A stretch of DNA of 48,891 nucleotides. It comes from a virus. The DNA lies in the IMG/VR virus record IMGVR_UViG_3300025112_000023, positions 1 through 48,891 of that record. One strand, written 5' to 3'. The translations under genes and the position numbers were made by a program. The notes beneath the pieces are model-generated. The model made no database searches, was not told where the DNA came from, and was given only the letters and a program-made list of their open reading frames with translations. Below are positions 29,604-36,755 of this stretch, one piece after another. Positions within the stretch are counted from its first letter, which is position 1. Each line of letters starts with the position of its first letter.

Positions 29604-30343
29604 CAGTAACTCGTTGGCTCGACAGGCTTCACGCCTGCCTGTTTTGCTGGCTTAACATTATCCTCACGTCCATGAATCGATACGACCACCTCTTCTTCCT
29701 GCTCAATATTAGAAAAGGATGTTACCTTGAGCTTGCCTTCTTCGGCATATACGACTGGAGGATTCTCTAAACGATGATACCCATACAACTTATCCTTCTC
29801 AGTAACGTTTGTATCTAAGAGTGGAGAACCCGGTGCTACGGCAATATCCATCCCTGTCGCAAGGCAACGTGCCAGCCAGAACTCACAACACGCTCGACCT
29901 AACTCACCAAAGTGCATATTGGTGCTATAGGTAAAGTCTGCCCCAAATACATTAAGACGCTTAACCCTTTTCCACAAAGCAAAGGCAATCGCATAGGAGA
30001 TGGTGTTATTAAAATAACCACACCCTAATTCTCCGACAATCTCTTTTAAGGGATACAACGTAATTGCCGGAACCCGATCATCTAATTCGCAAGAATATAC
30101 CGGACATGTCAGCGCTGGCAGCGTCTTCCGCATAACTTCCGTTTGACCACCCGCATCATCGCTATCAAAGAATCGTGAGGCAGGGTCCATCATGAAGACA
30201 CGATCCGCATCAACTACAGCACACATCGAATTAATTGCCCATACCTCGTCATACTCTTCGCTGTGTGTGATAGAGAGATGATAGTCCAACTGGCTATGAC
30301 CAAGCCCTAACAGGGCAATATTTTTGCCTTCTAAGTCAGACAT
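29603..30343 (-). CDS. Rossmann-like conserved phage protein
   Basis: This 246-residue protein starts MSDLEGKNIALLGLGHSQLD, a beta-alpha-beta opening with a Gly-rich turn. It continues with EVWAINSMCAVVDADRVFMM, DPASRF, LNVFGADFTYSTNMHFGELG, and APGSPLLDTN near the end. The layout suggests a Rossmann-type fold like that in MptE/DUF115-like proteins, which transfer phosphate or sugar groups. In marine phages this conserved gene sits between adaptor and tail genes. I infer a nucleotide-binding fold only; no catalytic residues can be named with confidence. Confidence 0.5.
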   Translation of the reverse strand: MSDLEGKNIALLGLGHSQLDYHLSITHSEEYDEVWAINSMCAVVDADRVFMMDPASRFFDSDDAGGQTEVMRKTLPALTCPVYSCELDDRVPAITLYPLKEIVGELGCGYFNNTISYAIAFALWKRVKRLNVFGADFTYSTNMHFGELGRACCEFWLARCLATGMDIAVAPGSPLLDTNVTEKDKLYGYHRLENPPVVYAEEGKLKVTSFSNIEQEEEVVVSIHGREDNVKPAKQAGVKPVEPTSY

Positions 30344-30987
30344 TAGCTAACCTTAATCCTCAACTGACCATCCCGATACGCATCTGTACGATCATAGCCG
30401 TCACCTTCCATCTTCAATGCCTCAACTGATGTTTCAAATTGCTTTGCATAAGATTGCACTACATCCGGTTCACCCTTCATAAAGATGTAGGCTTGAAGCA
30501 ATGAGCCATACAAAAGAGCATCCTCTGCATTTGTACCAAGCCAGCTAGTACCAGAACTAGCCGCCGTAATCGACTCCGGCTTATAAAAGTAATGCAACTC
30601 CGAGGTATAGTTAGAACCCGGCGTAGGTCCAATAATGAATGTATCGTCATCAAATAAGGCGTAATACTTAGGCACACCCGTTGTTGCCGGATTCGGATAC
30701 ACCTCACGAATGTAGTTAACATCCTTATTGATCAGATACTCATGACTGCTGCTATTAATAATCGCCAATGAATAGGGACGCAGGAAGTCATTTGGAGCCG
30801 ATAGATAAGCATTGGAGGCAGTCATCGTACCCGTTACGTTCTTACGAAAGACAGGCAGCTGAACTGCACGCAGGATCGTCACTTCGGCCTGTTGGATAAA
30901 TACAGCAATATTGTTAGAGAACGTCGTCTCCGTATTCTCGGTATAGTCCTTAATAGCCTGCGTCAATGTGGTGTAATTCCAAGCCAT
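30343..30987 (-). CDS. Head-tail adaptor protein, SU10-adaptor-like
   Basis: This 214-residue protein starts MAWNYTTLTQAIKDYTENTE and contains FIQQAEVTILRAVQLPVFRK, LSAPNDFLRPYSLAI, GVPKYYALFDDDTFIIGPTP and a C-terminal helix. This helix-strand layout with SAPNDFLRPYSL is that of the adaptor proteins that ring the portal in SU10-like and other short-tailed phages. In those phages the adaptor joins the portal to the nozzle. The ATG overlaps the preceding stop (TGATG). Confidence 0.68.
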   Translation of the reverse strand: MAWNYTTLTQAIKDYTENTETTFSNNIAVFIQQAEVTILRAVQLPVFRKNVTGTMTASNAYLSAPNDFLRPYSLAIINSSSHEYLINKDVNYIREVYPNPATTGVPKYYALFDDDTFIIGPTPGSNYTSELHYFYKPESITAASSGTSWLGTNAEDALLYGSLLQAYIFMKGEPDVVQSYAKQFETSVEALKMEGDGYDRTDAYRDGQLRIKVS

Positions 30988-31331
30988 CAGCTTATTGTCA
31001 CCTTAATAAAACCAACCTCACCGCGCATATCCAAACCTACTGTGCGGCTTCCAAAAGCGGTTACGCCACCACCGATAGGATCCCACGCAGAAAGCCTACG
31101 ACTCTCGTTCAGCGCAGTGTCAGGCCGTGGATTGCGTAATGCTTGTGGGTCTGTGGTATGCATCCGGCCCAGCTGCAATTGCGGCTGATCTTTATCCAAT
31201 ACATCCCTACCCACCCGAAATCCGGTGGGATAACCACCCTTGATTTGAGGCACGAGATCCTTCAACTTGTAACGAAAGCCTGTTCGATCACAAAAGCCGA
31301 AGGCATATTTACCCCTAGTATAGCTAGTCAA
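30987..31331 (-). CDS. Conserved structural protein (RGKYAFGFCDRTG family)
   Basis: This 114-residue protein begins MTSYTRGKYAFGFCDRTGFR and contains GFRVGRDVLDKDQPQLQLG and DPQALRNPRPD. The start is a TTG at 31331 with GGAGG six bases upstream; no nearby ATG would keep the conserved N-terminus. The start overlaps the stop of the preceding connector gene. I recognise the family as a conserved structural protein of marine phages located between the two connector genes; its exact position in the virion is unknown. Confidence 0.65.
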   Translation of the reverse strand: MTSYTRGKYAFGFCDRTGFRYKLKDLVPQIKGGYPTGFRVGRDVLDKDQPQLQLGRMHTTDPQALRNPRPDTALNESRRLSAWDPIGGGVTAFGSRTVGLDMRGEVGFIKVTIS

Positions 31332-32017
31332 TCGTAGCCTCCCGGCACCATAAATAATGATGCTTTCTCTCGATCTGCCTCAGAGGCAAGTTGCCACTGC
31401 TCATCATAGATTTGCTTTAATAAGGTGGCACGATTAGTTGCCTCCGGGCTTTTAAGGCTTATCTGATAAGCAAGACCAGCCACCATGCAGGGTAAATAGC
31501 GGGCCGGGATATCAACGTTATTCGTTCCCGGAGAACCACTATCTTCAATGCGCTGCAAATAATAATAGATAAGAGTATATGTCTGGGCATCATCAGGAAC
31601 AGGCCACAGGTTAATGGCTATTGCCCCCGGATCACGCTCGATCCAATACTGCAAAGGCTTACTTTGCTCCAGCTTATTGGTCAGATGTGCATACTGACTA
31701 ATAGAAATGCGAGTCATCATCTGATCCGATTGATTCGATGTACTACCCGAATCAGTACGAATAAATGCTTCCACCACATCCAGTTCGTCACTATCTAAAG
31801 CATAGCGAGCCGTCCCAGCAGTAATAGCTTGGGTTCCTTCTTGGATCGTCCAGAGATTTAATCCCCGGTTCTGCCATTCAAGAAACATTAAATCAAGACT
31901 ACGACGAGCCGTGCGGTAGTCGTAGCCGGAACGAGCCTCTAATCCAGCACGTTCAAACGCCTCTTCAACAATATCGCCAAGATCAAGATTGAAAGTATAG
32001 GTGCCGCTGGTTGCCAT
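31328..32017 (-). CDS. Connector/adaptor protein (P22 gp4 / T7 gp11-like role)
   Basis: This 229-residue protein contains NLDLGDIVEEAFERAGLEAR, then TARRSLDLMFLEWQNRGLNL and WTIQ near the N-terminus, and later YLPCMVAGLAYQISLKSP and a helical C-terminus. The LDLGDIxEEAFERxG opening is typical of podovirus head-tail connector proteins, which dock on the portal after packaging. It is the first of two connector-type genes, with the TRGKYAFGF gene between them. It follows the small membrane-protein gene by seven bases and lacks a strong ribosome site of its own, so it may depend on coupling. Confidence 0.65.
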   Translation of the reverse strand: MATSGTYTFNLDLGDIVEEAFERAGLEARSGYDYRTARRSLDLMFLEWQNRGLNLWTIQEGTQAITAGTARYALDSDELDVVEAFIRTDSGSTSNQSDQMMTRISISQYAHLTNKLEQSKPLQYWIERDPGAIAINLWPVPDDAQTYTLIYYYLQRIEDSGSPGTNNVDIPARYLPCMVAGLAYQISLKSPEATNRATLLKQIYDEQWQLASEADREKASLFMVPGGYD

Positions 32018-32023
32018 CTAGGC

Positions 32024-32194
32024 TCACGCGTCTCCCTTATCCTTCGCCTTACCGAAGTTCAGGGCTATAAAATCAATGATCTTGTAGGCCCATGCCACGG
32101 CTTGATCATCTTTCGGCGTGGGTGTTACCGCTGCAATGGCTGAACATGCTGTCACCGCTGCGGTTGCGTACATCAGAATTGATGCAATATCCAT
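32024..32194 (-). CDS. 56-residue membrane protein
   Basis: Translated by hand from the gap between two larger genes: MDIASILMYATAAVTACSAI, then AAVTPTPKDDQAVAWAYKII and DFIALNFGKAKDKGDA. The ATG at 32194 has GGAGG at good spacing. The first 24 residues form one hydrophobic segment, and the rest is a short amphipathic helix with the motif ALNFGKAK. I have seen short proteins with TPTPKDD and ALNFGKAKD in marine phage genomes. A holin or other membrane lysis factor is possible but unproven. Confidence 0.72.
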   Translation of the reverse strand: MDIASILMYATAAVTACSAIAAVTPTPKDDQAVAWAYKIIDFIALNFGKAKDKGDA

Positions 32195-32203
32195 GGTTTC
32201 CTC

Positions 32204-32584
32204 CTATGGATTAATGGTAGAGGGGTTGTGTTTAATTATCCCCCCACTTTTGTACTTTTTATCAATCAACTGATTGATAGAGCCACCACCGGCCATCTTT
32301 TTACGCCGAGAAGTACCCGGATTTTTTGGCCGCTTTGGTCCGGGAACATGCCTCGGAGGCTGATCTGAAGGGAATCCGGGCGTAGTTCTTGGTGGTGACC
32401 TTCTGGGCGGATCTGAAGGAAAGCCGGGATTAGTGTTTCTCGGCGGCTTCTTTTTAGGCGGCCTTGTAGGAAAGCCGGGGGTAGTATTTCTCGGTGGTTT
32501 TCCTCTTTTATGGCCAGTAGGCGGTTTAGGCGCTCTGAAATCTCTACGTGCTTTGCGCCTGCTCCTTCGGGTATCTTTGGGCAT
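32204..32584 (-). CDS. Basic Pro-rich protein with duplicated C-terminal motif
   Basis: This 126-residue, strongly basic, Pro-rich protein begins MPKDTRRSRRKARRDFRAPK and holds repeats of the form PPRNTNPGFPSDPPRR. Its last 30 residues (GGGSINQLIDKKYKSGG then IIKHNPSTINP) are nearly identical to the C-terminus of the gene directly upstream, so one arose from the other by duplication. The ribosome site AAGGAGG precedes the ATG. The Lys/Arg content suggests a nucleic-acid-binding or virion-packaged protein; this is inference from composition only. Confidence 0.6.
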   Translation of the reverse strand: MPKDTRRSRRKARRDFRAPKPPTGHKRGKPPRNTTPGFPTRPPKKKPPRNTNPGFPSDPPRRSPPRTTPGFPSDQPPRHVPGPKRPKNPGTSRRKKMAGGGSINQLIDKKYKSGGIIKHNPSTINP

Positions 32585-32595
32585 TTCGCCTCCTT

Positions 32596-33141
32596 CTAAG
32601 GGTTAATGGTAGAGGGATTGTGCTTAATCCTTCCACCATGTTTATATTTTCTATCAATCAACTGATTCACAGAACCGCCCCAAACTGATTGCGTGGGAGG
32701 GGGCGGAATTCTTAAGGCGGGAGGGGGCGCTTTCTTACGGTTAGACCCTGACGGTGTTTGACTCCTATCCTGTGTAAGAAAGCCCACACTGGGCAAACGC
32801 CTCGCATTGGGATGATAAAACGTGGGAATAGAGCGAGGATGACCTGAGCGCCCTGCTGCCATTGCCGAACGAGGACCTCCCCTACTACCACGAGGACGGC
32901 GACGTGAGGGTGTACGGCGCGGCGTTACCGCTCCACCACCTTGATATTTCTTCACCTTACTCTTCTTCGGCTTAGTTGATTTACTATCATAGTAACTAGG
33001 CATTTTGCCTCCTTGTTTACGCTGTTCGCTGAGAGCAATGGCTATCGCTTGCTTGCGATTCTTAACCTTACCACCGGAGCCAGACTTTAGTTTACCGCGT
33101 TTAAACTCTCTCATGACGATACTTGCTTTATCTTTCGCCAT
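32596..33141 (-). CDS. DUF6496-like basic protein fused to a Pro/Arg-rich paralogue; internal start at 33003
   Basis: This 181-residue protein has two parts. Residues 1-46 (MREFKRGKLKSGSGGKVKNR, then KQAIAIALSEQRK) match the short basic DUF6496 type common in marine phages. Residues 47-181 begin MPSYYDSKSTKPKKSK and resemble the next gene: Pro/Arg-rich with the same C-terminus (GGSVNQLIDRKYKHGG). The internal ATG at 33003 has AAGGAGG four bases upstream, nearly the same as the site before the neighbouring paralogue. A 135-residue product may therefore be made as well as the full one. The main start at 33141 directly follows a GTTTAAAC copy, and the GGAGG upstream of it is about 18 bases away, so its translation signal is odd. 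Confidence 0.6.
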   Translation of the reverse strand: MAKDKASIVMREFKRGKLKSGSGGKVKNRKQAIAIALSEQRKQGGKMPSYYDSKSTKPKKSKVKKYQGGGAVTPRRTPSRRRPRGSRGGPRSAMAAGRSGHPRSIPTFYHPNARRLPSVGFLTQDRSQTPSGSNRKKAPPPALRIPPPPTQSVWGGSVNQLIDRKYKHGGRIKHNPSTINP

Positions 33142-33149
33142 GTTTAAAC
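33142..33149. repeat. GTTTAAAC directly before a start codon
   Basis: Abuts the ATG of the DUF6496-like gene, between a distant GGAGG and the start. Confidence 0.8.
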
Positions 33150-33171
33150 GCTTTTTACGCCTCCATATACT

Positions 33172-33179
33172 GTTTAAAC
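33172..33179. repeat. GTTTAAAC directly after a stop codon
   Basis: One base after the stop of the 78-residue gene; with the copy at 33142 it brackets the intergenic gap. Confidence 0.8.
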
Positions 33180-33180
33180 G

Positions 33181-33417
33181 TTATGCCGCAACACCTGCGT
33201 CTTCTGCAAAAGAGCGTGCCAGTTGCAGGATCGCGTGGGGCGACATCATTAAAAACTGATTAGCGTTAATCGTATGAACTGCAACCACTGTACCTGTTGT
33301 TTGCAGAACGACTTCATGATTATCGACATCCAGAGATATTGTGACCGGCACTCCAGTCAACGGGCGACTCAGTTCAAACAAGCAGTCGATAATATGGTTT
33401 TCTAATTGCCTATTCAT
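33181..33417 (-). CDS. 78-residue hypothetical protein
   Basis: This small protein (MNRQLENHIIDCLFELSRPL, then TISLDVDNHEVVLQTTGTV) looks like an alpha-beta domain with no signal or membrane segment. It overlaps the nuclease gene upstream by eight bases. One base after its stop a GTTTAAAC copy begins, and a second copy lies 30 bases further on, just before the next start. I recognise no family. Confidence 0.5.
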   Translation of the reverse strand: MNRQLENHIIDCLFELSRPLTGVPVTISLDVDNHEVVLQTTGTVVAVHTINANQFLMMSPHAILQLARSFAEDAGVAA

Positions 33418-33826
33418 TATTCAGCTTATCTACCTTCTCTCGATTGGCCAGATGAATCTGGCGTATATCATCTTTCGAGTTCCCAAAATACGGAGCCGCA
33501 TGCCCTACCTCACACATGATATCGTTAATGCAATTGCCATCACTATCCATAAGCTGCCCAAGTATCCGGCCAAACTTACCACGTCCGTCTTTATAGGTCT
33601 GAATGGTTATGGAATCCCCGGCCTCCTGAATAGAACCCTGTAAAAACGCCTTACTCAGCAATCCGTACTTCTTCTCTTCTAAGTCACGGGTACGACTTTC
33701 GGGTGTATCAATACCGTACAAACGAATGCGCTGCTTGGTAAGCACCACGGAAAATCCCAAATCGATATCACAATCGACGGTATCTCCATCAATCACTCGC
33801 GTTATTGTTGCCCGGTACTGATACAT
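33410..33826 (-). CDS. Staphylococcal-nuclease-like (SNase) nuclease
   Basis: This is 138 residues from the ATG at 33826, which shares its base with the preceding stop (TGATG). It has a thermonuclease fold: ATITRVIDGDTVDCDIDLG, RIRLYGIDTPESR and KFGRILGQ. By eye, Asp13 to Asp20, Arg35, Glu43 and Arg87 match the catalytic Asp, Arg, Glu and Arg of staphylococcal nuclease. There is no signal peptide, so it acts inside the cell or in the virion. Such nucleases occur in phage structural operons and could degrade host DNA or act during entry; the role here is open. Confidence 0.85.
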   Translation of the reverse strand: MYQYRATITRVIDGDTVDCDIDLGFSVVLTKQRIRLYGIDTPESRTRDLEEKKYGLLSKAFLQGSIQEAGDSITIQTYKDGRGKFGRILGQLMDSDGNCINDIMCEVGHAAPYFGNSKDDIRQIHLANREKVDKLNNE

Positions 33827-34029
33827 CACGATGCCATAAAGGGAGAGAAAAGACTCAAGACAGCCATACCAATGATGGTGGCATACAGCCCCATCACCCA
33901 GCGATCCAGTTTGTCAAAGCGATCCGAGCCATCATCCAGCCTCCGTAGGATAGAATCATAGCGCAACGCACATTCTCGTTCATGTGCATTCAATTCCATA
34001 GCAACCTCTGATGCGGTCTTTTCTGCCAT
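33826..34029 (-). CDS. XhlA-like small membrane protein
   Basis: This 67-residue protein has an N-terminal helical part (ELNAHERECALRYDSILRRL, DDGSDRFDKLDR) and a C-terminal hydrophobic segment (WVMGLYATIIGMAVLSLF). The NAHERECALRY plus FDKL plus terminal membrane-anchor layout is that of XhlA-type haemolysin or holin-accessory proteins. Its gene lies far from the endolysin, so a role as a second lysis factor or as a membrane anchor during infection remains open. The stop overlaps the nuclease start. Confidence 0.6.
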   Translation of the reverse strand: MAEKTASEVAMELNAHERECALRYDSILRRLDDGSDRFDKLDRWVMGLYATIIGMAVLSLFSPFMAS

Positions 34030-34032
34030 GGA

Positions 34033-34233
34033 TTACTTTTTCGCTCTCGGTGCCTTCTTGGCTGGCGCTTTCTTAGCCGGGGCCAGCACCTTCATGGCTG
34101 CCTCCGCCTCTTTCTTGGTCATCAGCTCACCCACAACGACGACATCTTCGCCATCAATCGTGGTTACTACCTGATAAACCGGCTCACCACTTGGGATGCG
34201 CTCACCATTCTGGACTACCTTGTACTTTGCCAT
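34033..34233 (-). CDS. Small protein with Lys/Ala histone-like tail
   Basis: This 66-residue protein has a compact N-terminal beta-rich part (MAKYKVVQNGERIPSGEPVY, VTTIDGEDVVVVGELM) and a C-terminal AKKAPAKKAPRAKK tail, similar in composition to histone H1-like basic tails. The ribosome site AGGA precedes the ATG. DNA binding through the tail is a guess from composition; the family is unknown to me. Confidence 0.55.
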   Translation of the reverse strand: MAKYKVVQNGERIPSGEPVYQVVTTIDGEDVVVVGELMTKKEAEAAMKVLAPAKKAPAKKAPRAKK

Positions 34234-34236
34234 GTC

Positions 34237-34530
34237 TTATCCTGCCCATACCACAGTTACAAAAGAAACATTCGTTACATCACAATACACTCGATCCGAA
34301 AAACGAATGCCGTTCTCAGGGAACCATACCTGATCTGTCGCCGTCGCTGACGCAGGCGTATCAATCGTCACCAGCGTTGATCCGCCGGAACCATTCTTTA
34401 ACGCGATAGTCCCAGCGGAACCAGAAGCCACGTAATACACGGCTTTAACCCGTGCTGGTTGGGCTTTCCCTGATGTACCCGTGATATAGCCATCGGCGCT
34501 TACCCGAGTTGTGTGAACATCAGACTGCAT
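34237..34530 (-). CDS. Small beta-rich structural protein
   Basis: This 97-residue protein (MQSDVHTTRVSADGYITGTS, then ARVKAVYYVASGSAGTIALK) is beta-rich, ending in VSFVTVVWAG. AAGGAG lies seven bases upstream of the ATG. In style it resembles the 110-residue protein at 20182-20514. Location just after the decoration-type gene and the major capsid gene suggests a minor head protein. I recognise the type from marine phages but not a function. Confidence 0.6.
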   Translation of the reverse strand: MQSDVHTTRVSADGYITGTSGKAQPARVKAVYYVASGSAGTIALKNGSGGSTLVTIDTPASATATDQVWFPENGIRFSDRVYCDVTNVSFVTVVWAG

Positions 34531-34544
34531 ATCACTACTCCTTG

Positions 34545-35102
34545 TTATTCAAATGGGGTAGCTAGGGTGCCGTCACCATGCAGATATGCTTCGCAATGCC
34601 AAACTGCCGCGCTGGTAGCGACCAGACGAATAATACCGCCCACAAGCCAACCTTGTGCCGCCGTCCCCAAATCAATGGTGTCGTCGTCACTGGCATCAGG
34701 GATGAAGGTGTTGTTGTCGGTTGCGGTGGCTGGATCAAAGATATAAGCAAAACCAGAGAACAAGTCACTGCTATTGTCTGTATTGATCTGGCCTGCGCCG
34801 GTAAAGGTGGTGCCAACAATGAACGTATAGTTCAAACCGGCAGCCGCCGTAGGTAGTGTTACCACAATACCCGCTGCTCTGTTCAGGGTATAAACCGTAC
34901 CTGAGTCGGTTGATTCAACGCTTTTGGTCGCAGACGTAATGCTGCTGACGTTGGAATAAGCCGAGACATAACCCGTCGTGGTGATATTACCACTGGTGTC
35001 AATGTCTAAGTTGGTCGTGATAGCTCCGGTTCCAGCAGTTTTGCTGATCTGCTCGAAGCCACCCTCTGAACGGACTGGGCCGTTAAAAGTCGTGTTAGCC
35101 AT
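34545..35102 (-). CDS. Probable head decoration or fibre-like structural protein
   Basis: This 185-residue protein begins MANTTFNGPVRSEGGFEQIS and is Thr/Ser/Gly-rich and beta-predicted (GIVVTLPTAAAGLNYTFIVG, AQGWLVGGIIRLVA). The ANTTFNGPVRSEGGF opening recurs in marine phages immediately downstream of the major capsid gene. GGAG lies six bases upstream of the ATG, which follows the terminator-like and parS-like elements. A capsid-decorating role is inferred from position. Confidence 0.65.
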   Translation of the reverse strand: MANTTFNGPVRSEGGFEQISKTAGTGAITTNLDIDTSGNITTTGYVSAYSNVSSITSATKSVESTDSGTVYTLNRAAGIVVTLPTAAAGLNYTFIVGTTFTGAGQINTDNSSDLFSGFAYIFDPATATDNNTFIPDASDDDTIDLGTAAQGWLVGGIIRLVATSAAVWHCEAYLHGDGTLATPFE

Positions 35103-35127
35103 GTAAGTCTCCTGTCTTGGCTAGTGT

Positions 35128-35157
35128 CTGCCAATGTTTCACATGAAACACTGACAG
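35128..35157 (-). ncRNA. Long hairpin in capsid-decoration intergenic mRNA
   Basis: On the transcribed (minus) strand this 30-base segment folds into one stem whose 14 base pairs are all Watson-Crick except two G-U pairs. The two centre-most bases would form the turn, so a pair or two next to them would open. The wobble pairs work only on the minus strand, which argues for an RNA structure such as an RNase III or stability element. There is no U-tract, so it is not a standard terminator. Its core is the parS-like palindrome. Confidence 0.5.
35135..35150. promoter_or_regulatory. parS-like ParB-binding palindrome
   Basis: The sequence TGTTTCACATGAAACA differs at one position from the widespread bacterial parS consensus TGTTTCACGTGAAACA. 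It lies between the major capsid gene and the next gene. No parA or parB gene is visible in the window. It may bind a host ParB, or the match may be a by-product of the RNA hairpin in which it is embedded. Confidence 0.4.
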
Positions 35158-35164
35158 TCAGGAT

Positions 35165-35195
35165 AAAAGGAAAAGGGGCAGTTTCCTACCCCCTT
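35165..35195 (-). terminator. Intrinsic terminator after major capsid gene
   Basis: Eight bases after the capsid stop the transcript has AAGGGG, a loop, CCCCTT and then TTCCTTTT. This stem of six GC-rich pairs followed by a T-rich run fits an intrinsic terminator, probably partial, which would set the ratio of capsid to downstream transcripts. Confidence 0.6.
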
Positions 35196-35202
35196 ACCCA
35201 CA

Positions 35203-36141
35203 TCAGCTTGCGCCGGGTGATCCGTAGATTCCCAACGGGTCAGAAACACCGAAAGAATAACGTTCACGCGCTTTATAGCGCACGTTACCCGTATCGAAGT
35301 CGCCGTCCATACTGTTTTCCATTGCCGTTCTCTCGAACATTTTCAGGCCGTTTGGAACGTCTGTAACGAGAAACCAAGCATTGGTGTCCGTCAGGTAATG
35401 GTTTACCGAATACCCTTCCGGAATCGTACCGTTCGCTCGAATCGCATTGATGTCGTTGTCCGCTGTCGCTACACGTCCTTCGGACTCTAGGATGCGGGTT
35501 GCAACAAACATCAGATTCGGCGGGATAACCAGCTTACGCGGTCTGGCTGCTATCAGCAGTCCGCGTTCGTCAGTCCAGCCAGCAATTGCAATAACTGCCG
35601 CTTCCAGCGATGTCTCATTAAGATCCGCCGCTGTTGCAGGTCGATTATCGTTTTTGCCGCCAGTAACCAACGGGTGGCCATCACCACCAGTTACACCATC
35701 GCTAGACGCCGTGAACAGGTTAACCCCGTCCCCCGTCTGATAGCTATTGGTGAAACCGTTATTGAGCGGGTTTACAGCCTTCACCTGCTTGGTGTAAGCC
35801 ATAGCACGAGCCAGCGCTTTGGTATAGCGAGCCGAGAGCGAGTCATAGAGGTTATCCTCCATAGCTTCTTCTGTGATCGCAAATCCCATAGCAATGGTTT
35901 CGTGGTTATACCGAGCCGTGAAAGCCTCTTGCGCTGCGTCATAACTGATCGCCGCACCTTCGTCCTTCACTGGAGCCGCCGCAAATCCAGAGAGTTTCAC
36001 TTCTTCCTCGAAAGATCGATCCGAAGATTCCGTCTCGTAGATTGCTTTGTGCTCGTCCTCGTATTTCCCATACTCCAACCCAAACAAGGCATTCAAGCCG
36101 GGGAGGAGTTCTTTCAACATCTGTGCGCGTGAAATCGCCAT
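35203..36141 (-). CDS. Major capsid protein
   Basis: This 312-residue protein has features of an HK97-fold major capsid protein: N-terminal MLKELLPGLNALFGLEYGKY, an early acidic helix, then FAAAPVKDEGAAISYDAAQE, FTARYNHETIAMGFAITEEA, a domain with LVIPPNLMFVATRILESEGR and a C-terminal YKARERYSFGVSDPLGIYGS. Capsids with GxAITEEAMEDN and the terminal RERYSFGVSDPLGIYG are typical of marine phages. The ribosome site AAGGAGG, eight bases before the ATG, is one of the strongest in the window, as expected for the most abundant protein. It follows scaffold and head genes and precedes a terminator. Confidence 0.9.
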   Translation of the reverse strand: MAISRAQMLKELLPGLNALFGLEYGKYEDEHKAIYETESSDRSFEEEVKLSGFAAAPVKDEGAAISYDAAQEAFTARYNHETIAMGFAITEEAMEDNLYDSLSARYTKALARAMAYTKQVKAVNPLNNGFTNSYQTGDGVNLFTASSDGVTGGDGHPLVTGGKNDNRPATAADLNETSLEAAVIAIAGWTDERGLLIAARPRKLVIPPNLMFVATRILESEGRVATADNDINAIRANGTIPEGYSVNHYLTDTNAWFLVTDVPNGLKMFERTAMENSMDGDFDTGNVRYKARERYSFGVSDPLGIYGSPGAS

Positions 36142-36154
36142 GATCTATTCCTCC

Positions 36155-36733
36155 TTAAATACCTGTGGTATTGGTTAACTGATGCCCTACATTGAATTTC
36201 ACAATGACATCAGTATAGGTATCGCCCACGGAACTCGTCGGGCCATCGACAAAATCGACAACCTTAACCGGGAACGTATTAGTGGTTGCTACCGTCGAAC
36301 CGTCAAAAGCATTTTTGCTATTGCCGATAGACGTAGAACCTGCCGTCTGAACAACGGATGCATTCGCACCGAGAGCCGCTTGAGCAACGGTTTCATCACT
36401 CTGCATCTGAAACAGAACTTCCGGGTCTGTCACAACATAGGCCATTGCATCTGATGCTGCCATATCGGCGGGCCATTGTTGATTAAACGTCATCTGTTTC
36501 GATGTGGAATCGGTGTATTTGCATCCCATGAAAATCCCTATGGGTGTCAACGCTGCTGTACCGGCGTCTTTTTCGACCGTACCGGCAGTCACAAGTTTGA
36601 CAAAATCCCCATAGAAGATCGCGGTGTCATACGCACTAGCAATCTTGATGTGCTGAACTTTTCCTGTATAGGAACCGCTTGCACTCGTCGTATTGATAGG
36701 GCGGGCACCGTAGGGGGCTGCTGTTGTAGCCAT
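36155..36733 (-). CDS. Head decoration/stabilisation protein
   Basis: This 192-residue protein (MATTAAPYGARPINTTSASG, then YDTAIFYGDFVKLVTAGTVE, GIFMGCKYTDSTSKQMTFNQ) is beta-rich and Ala/Thr-rich. A gene of this kind, with the GARPxN opening and the GIFxGCxYTD motif, commonly stands directly before the major capsid gene in marine phages. A role in decorating or stabilising the head is inferred from this position and composition. Confidence 0.65.
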   Translation of the reverse strand: MATTAAPYGARPINTTSASGSYTGKVQHIKIASAYDTAIFYGDFVKLVTAGTVEKDAGTAALTPIGIFMGCKYTDSTSKQMTFNQQWPADMAASDAMAYVVTDPEVLFQMQSDETVAQAALGANASVVQTAGSTSIGNSKNAFDGSTVATTNTFPVKVVDFVDGPTSSVGDTYTDVIVKFNVGHQLTNTTGI

Positions 36734-36755
36734 TTACATGTACCTCATCATAAAT

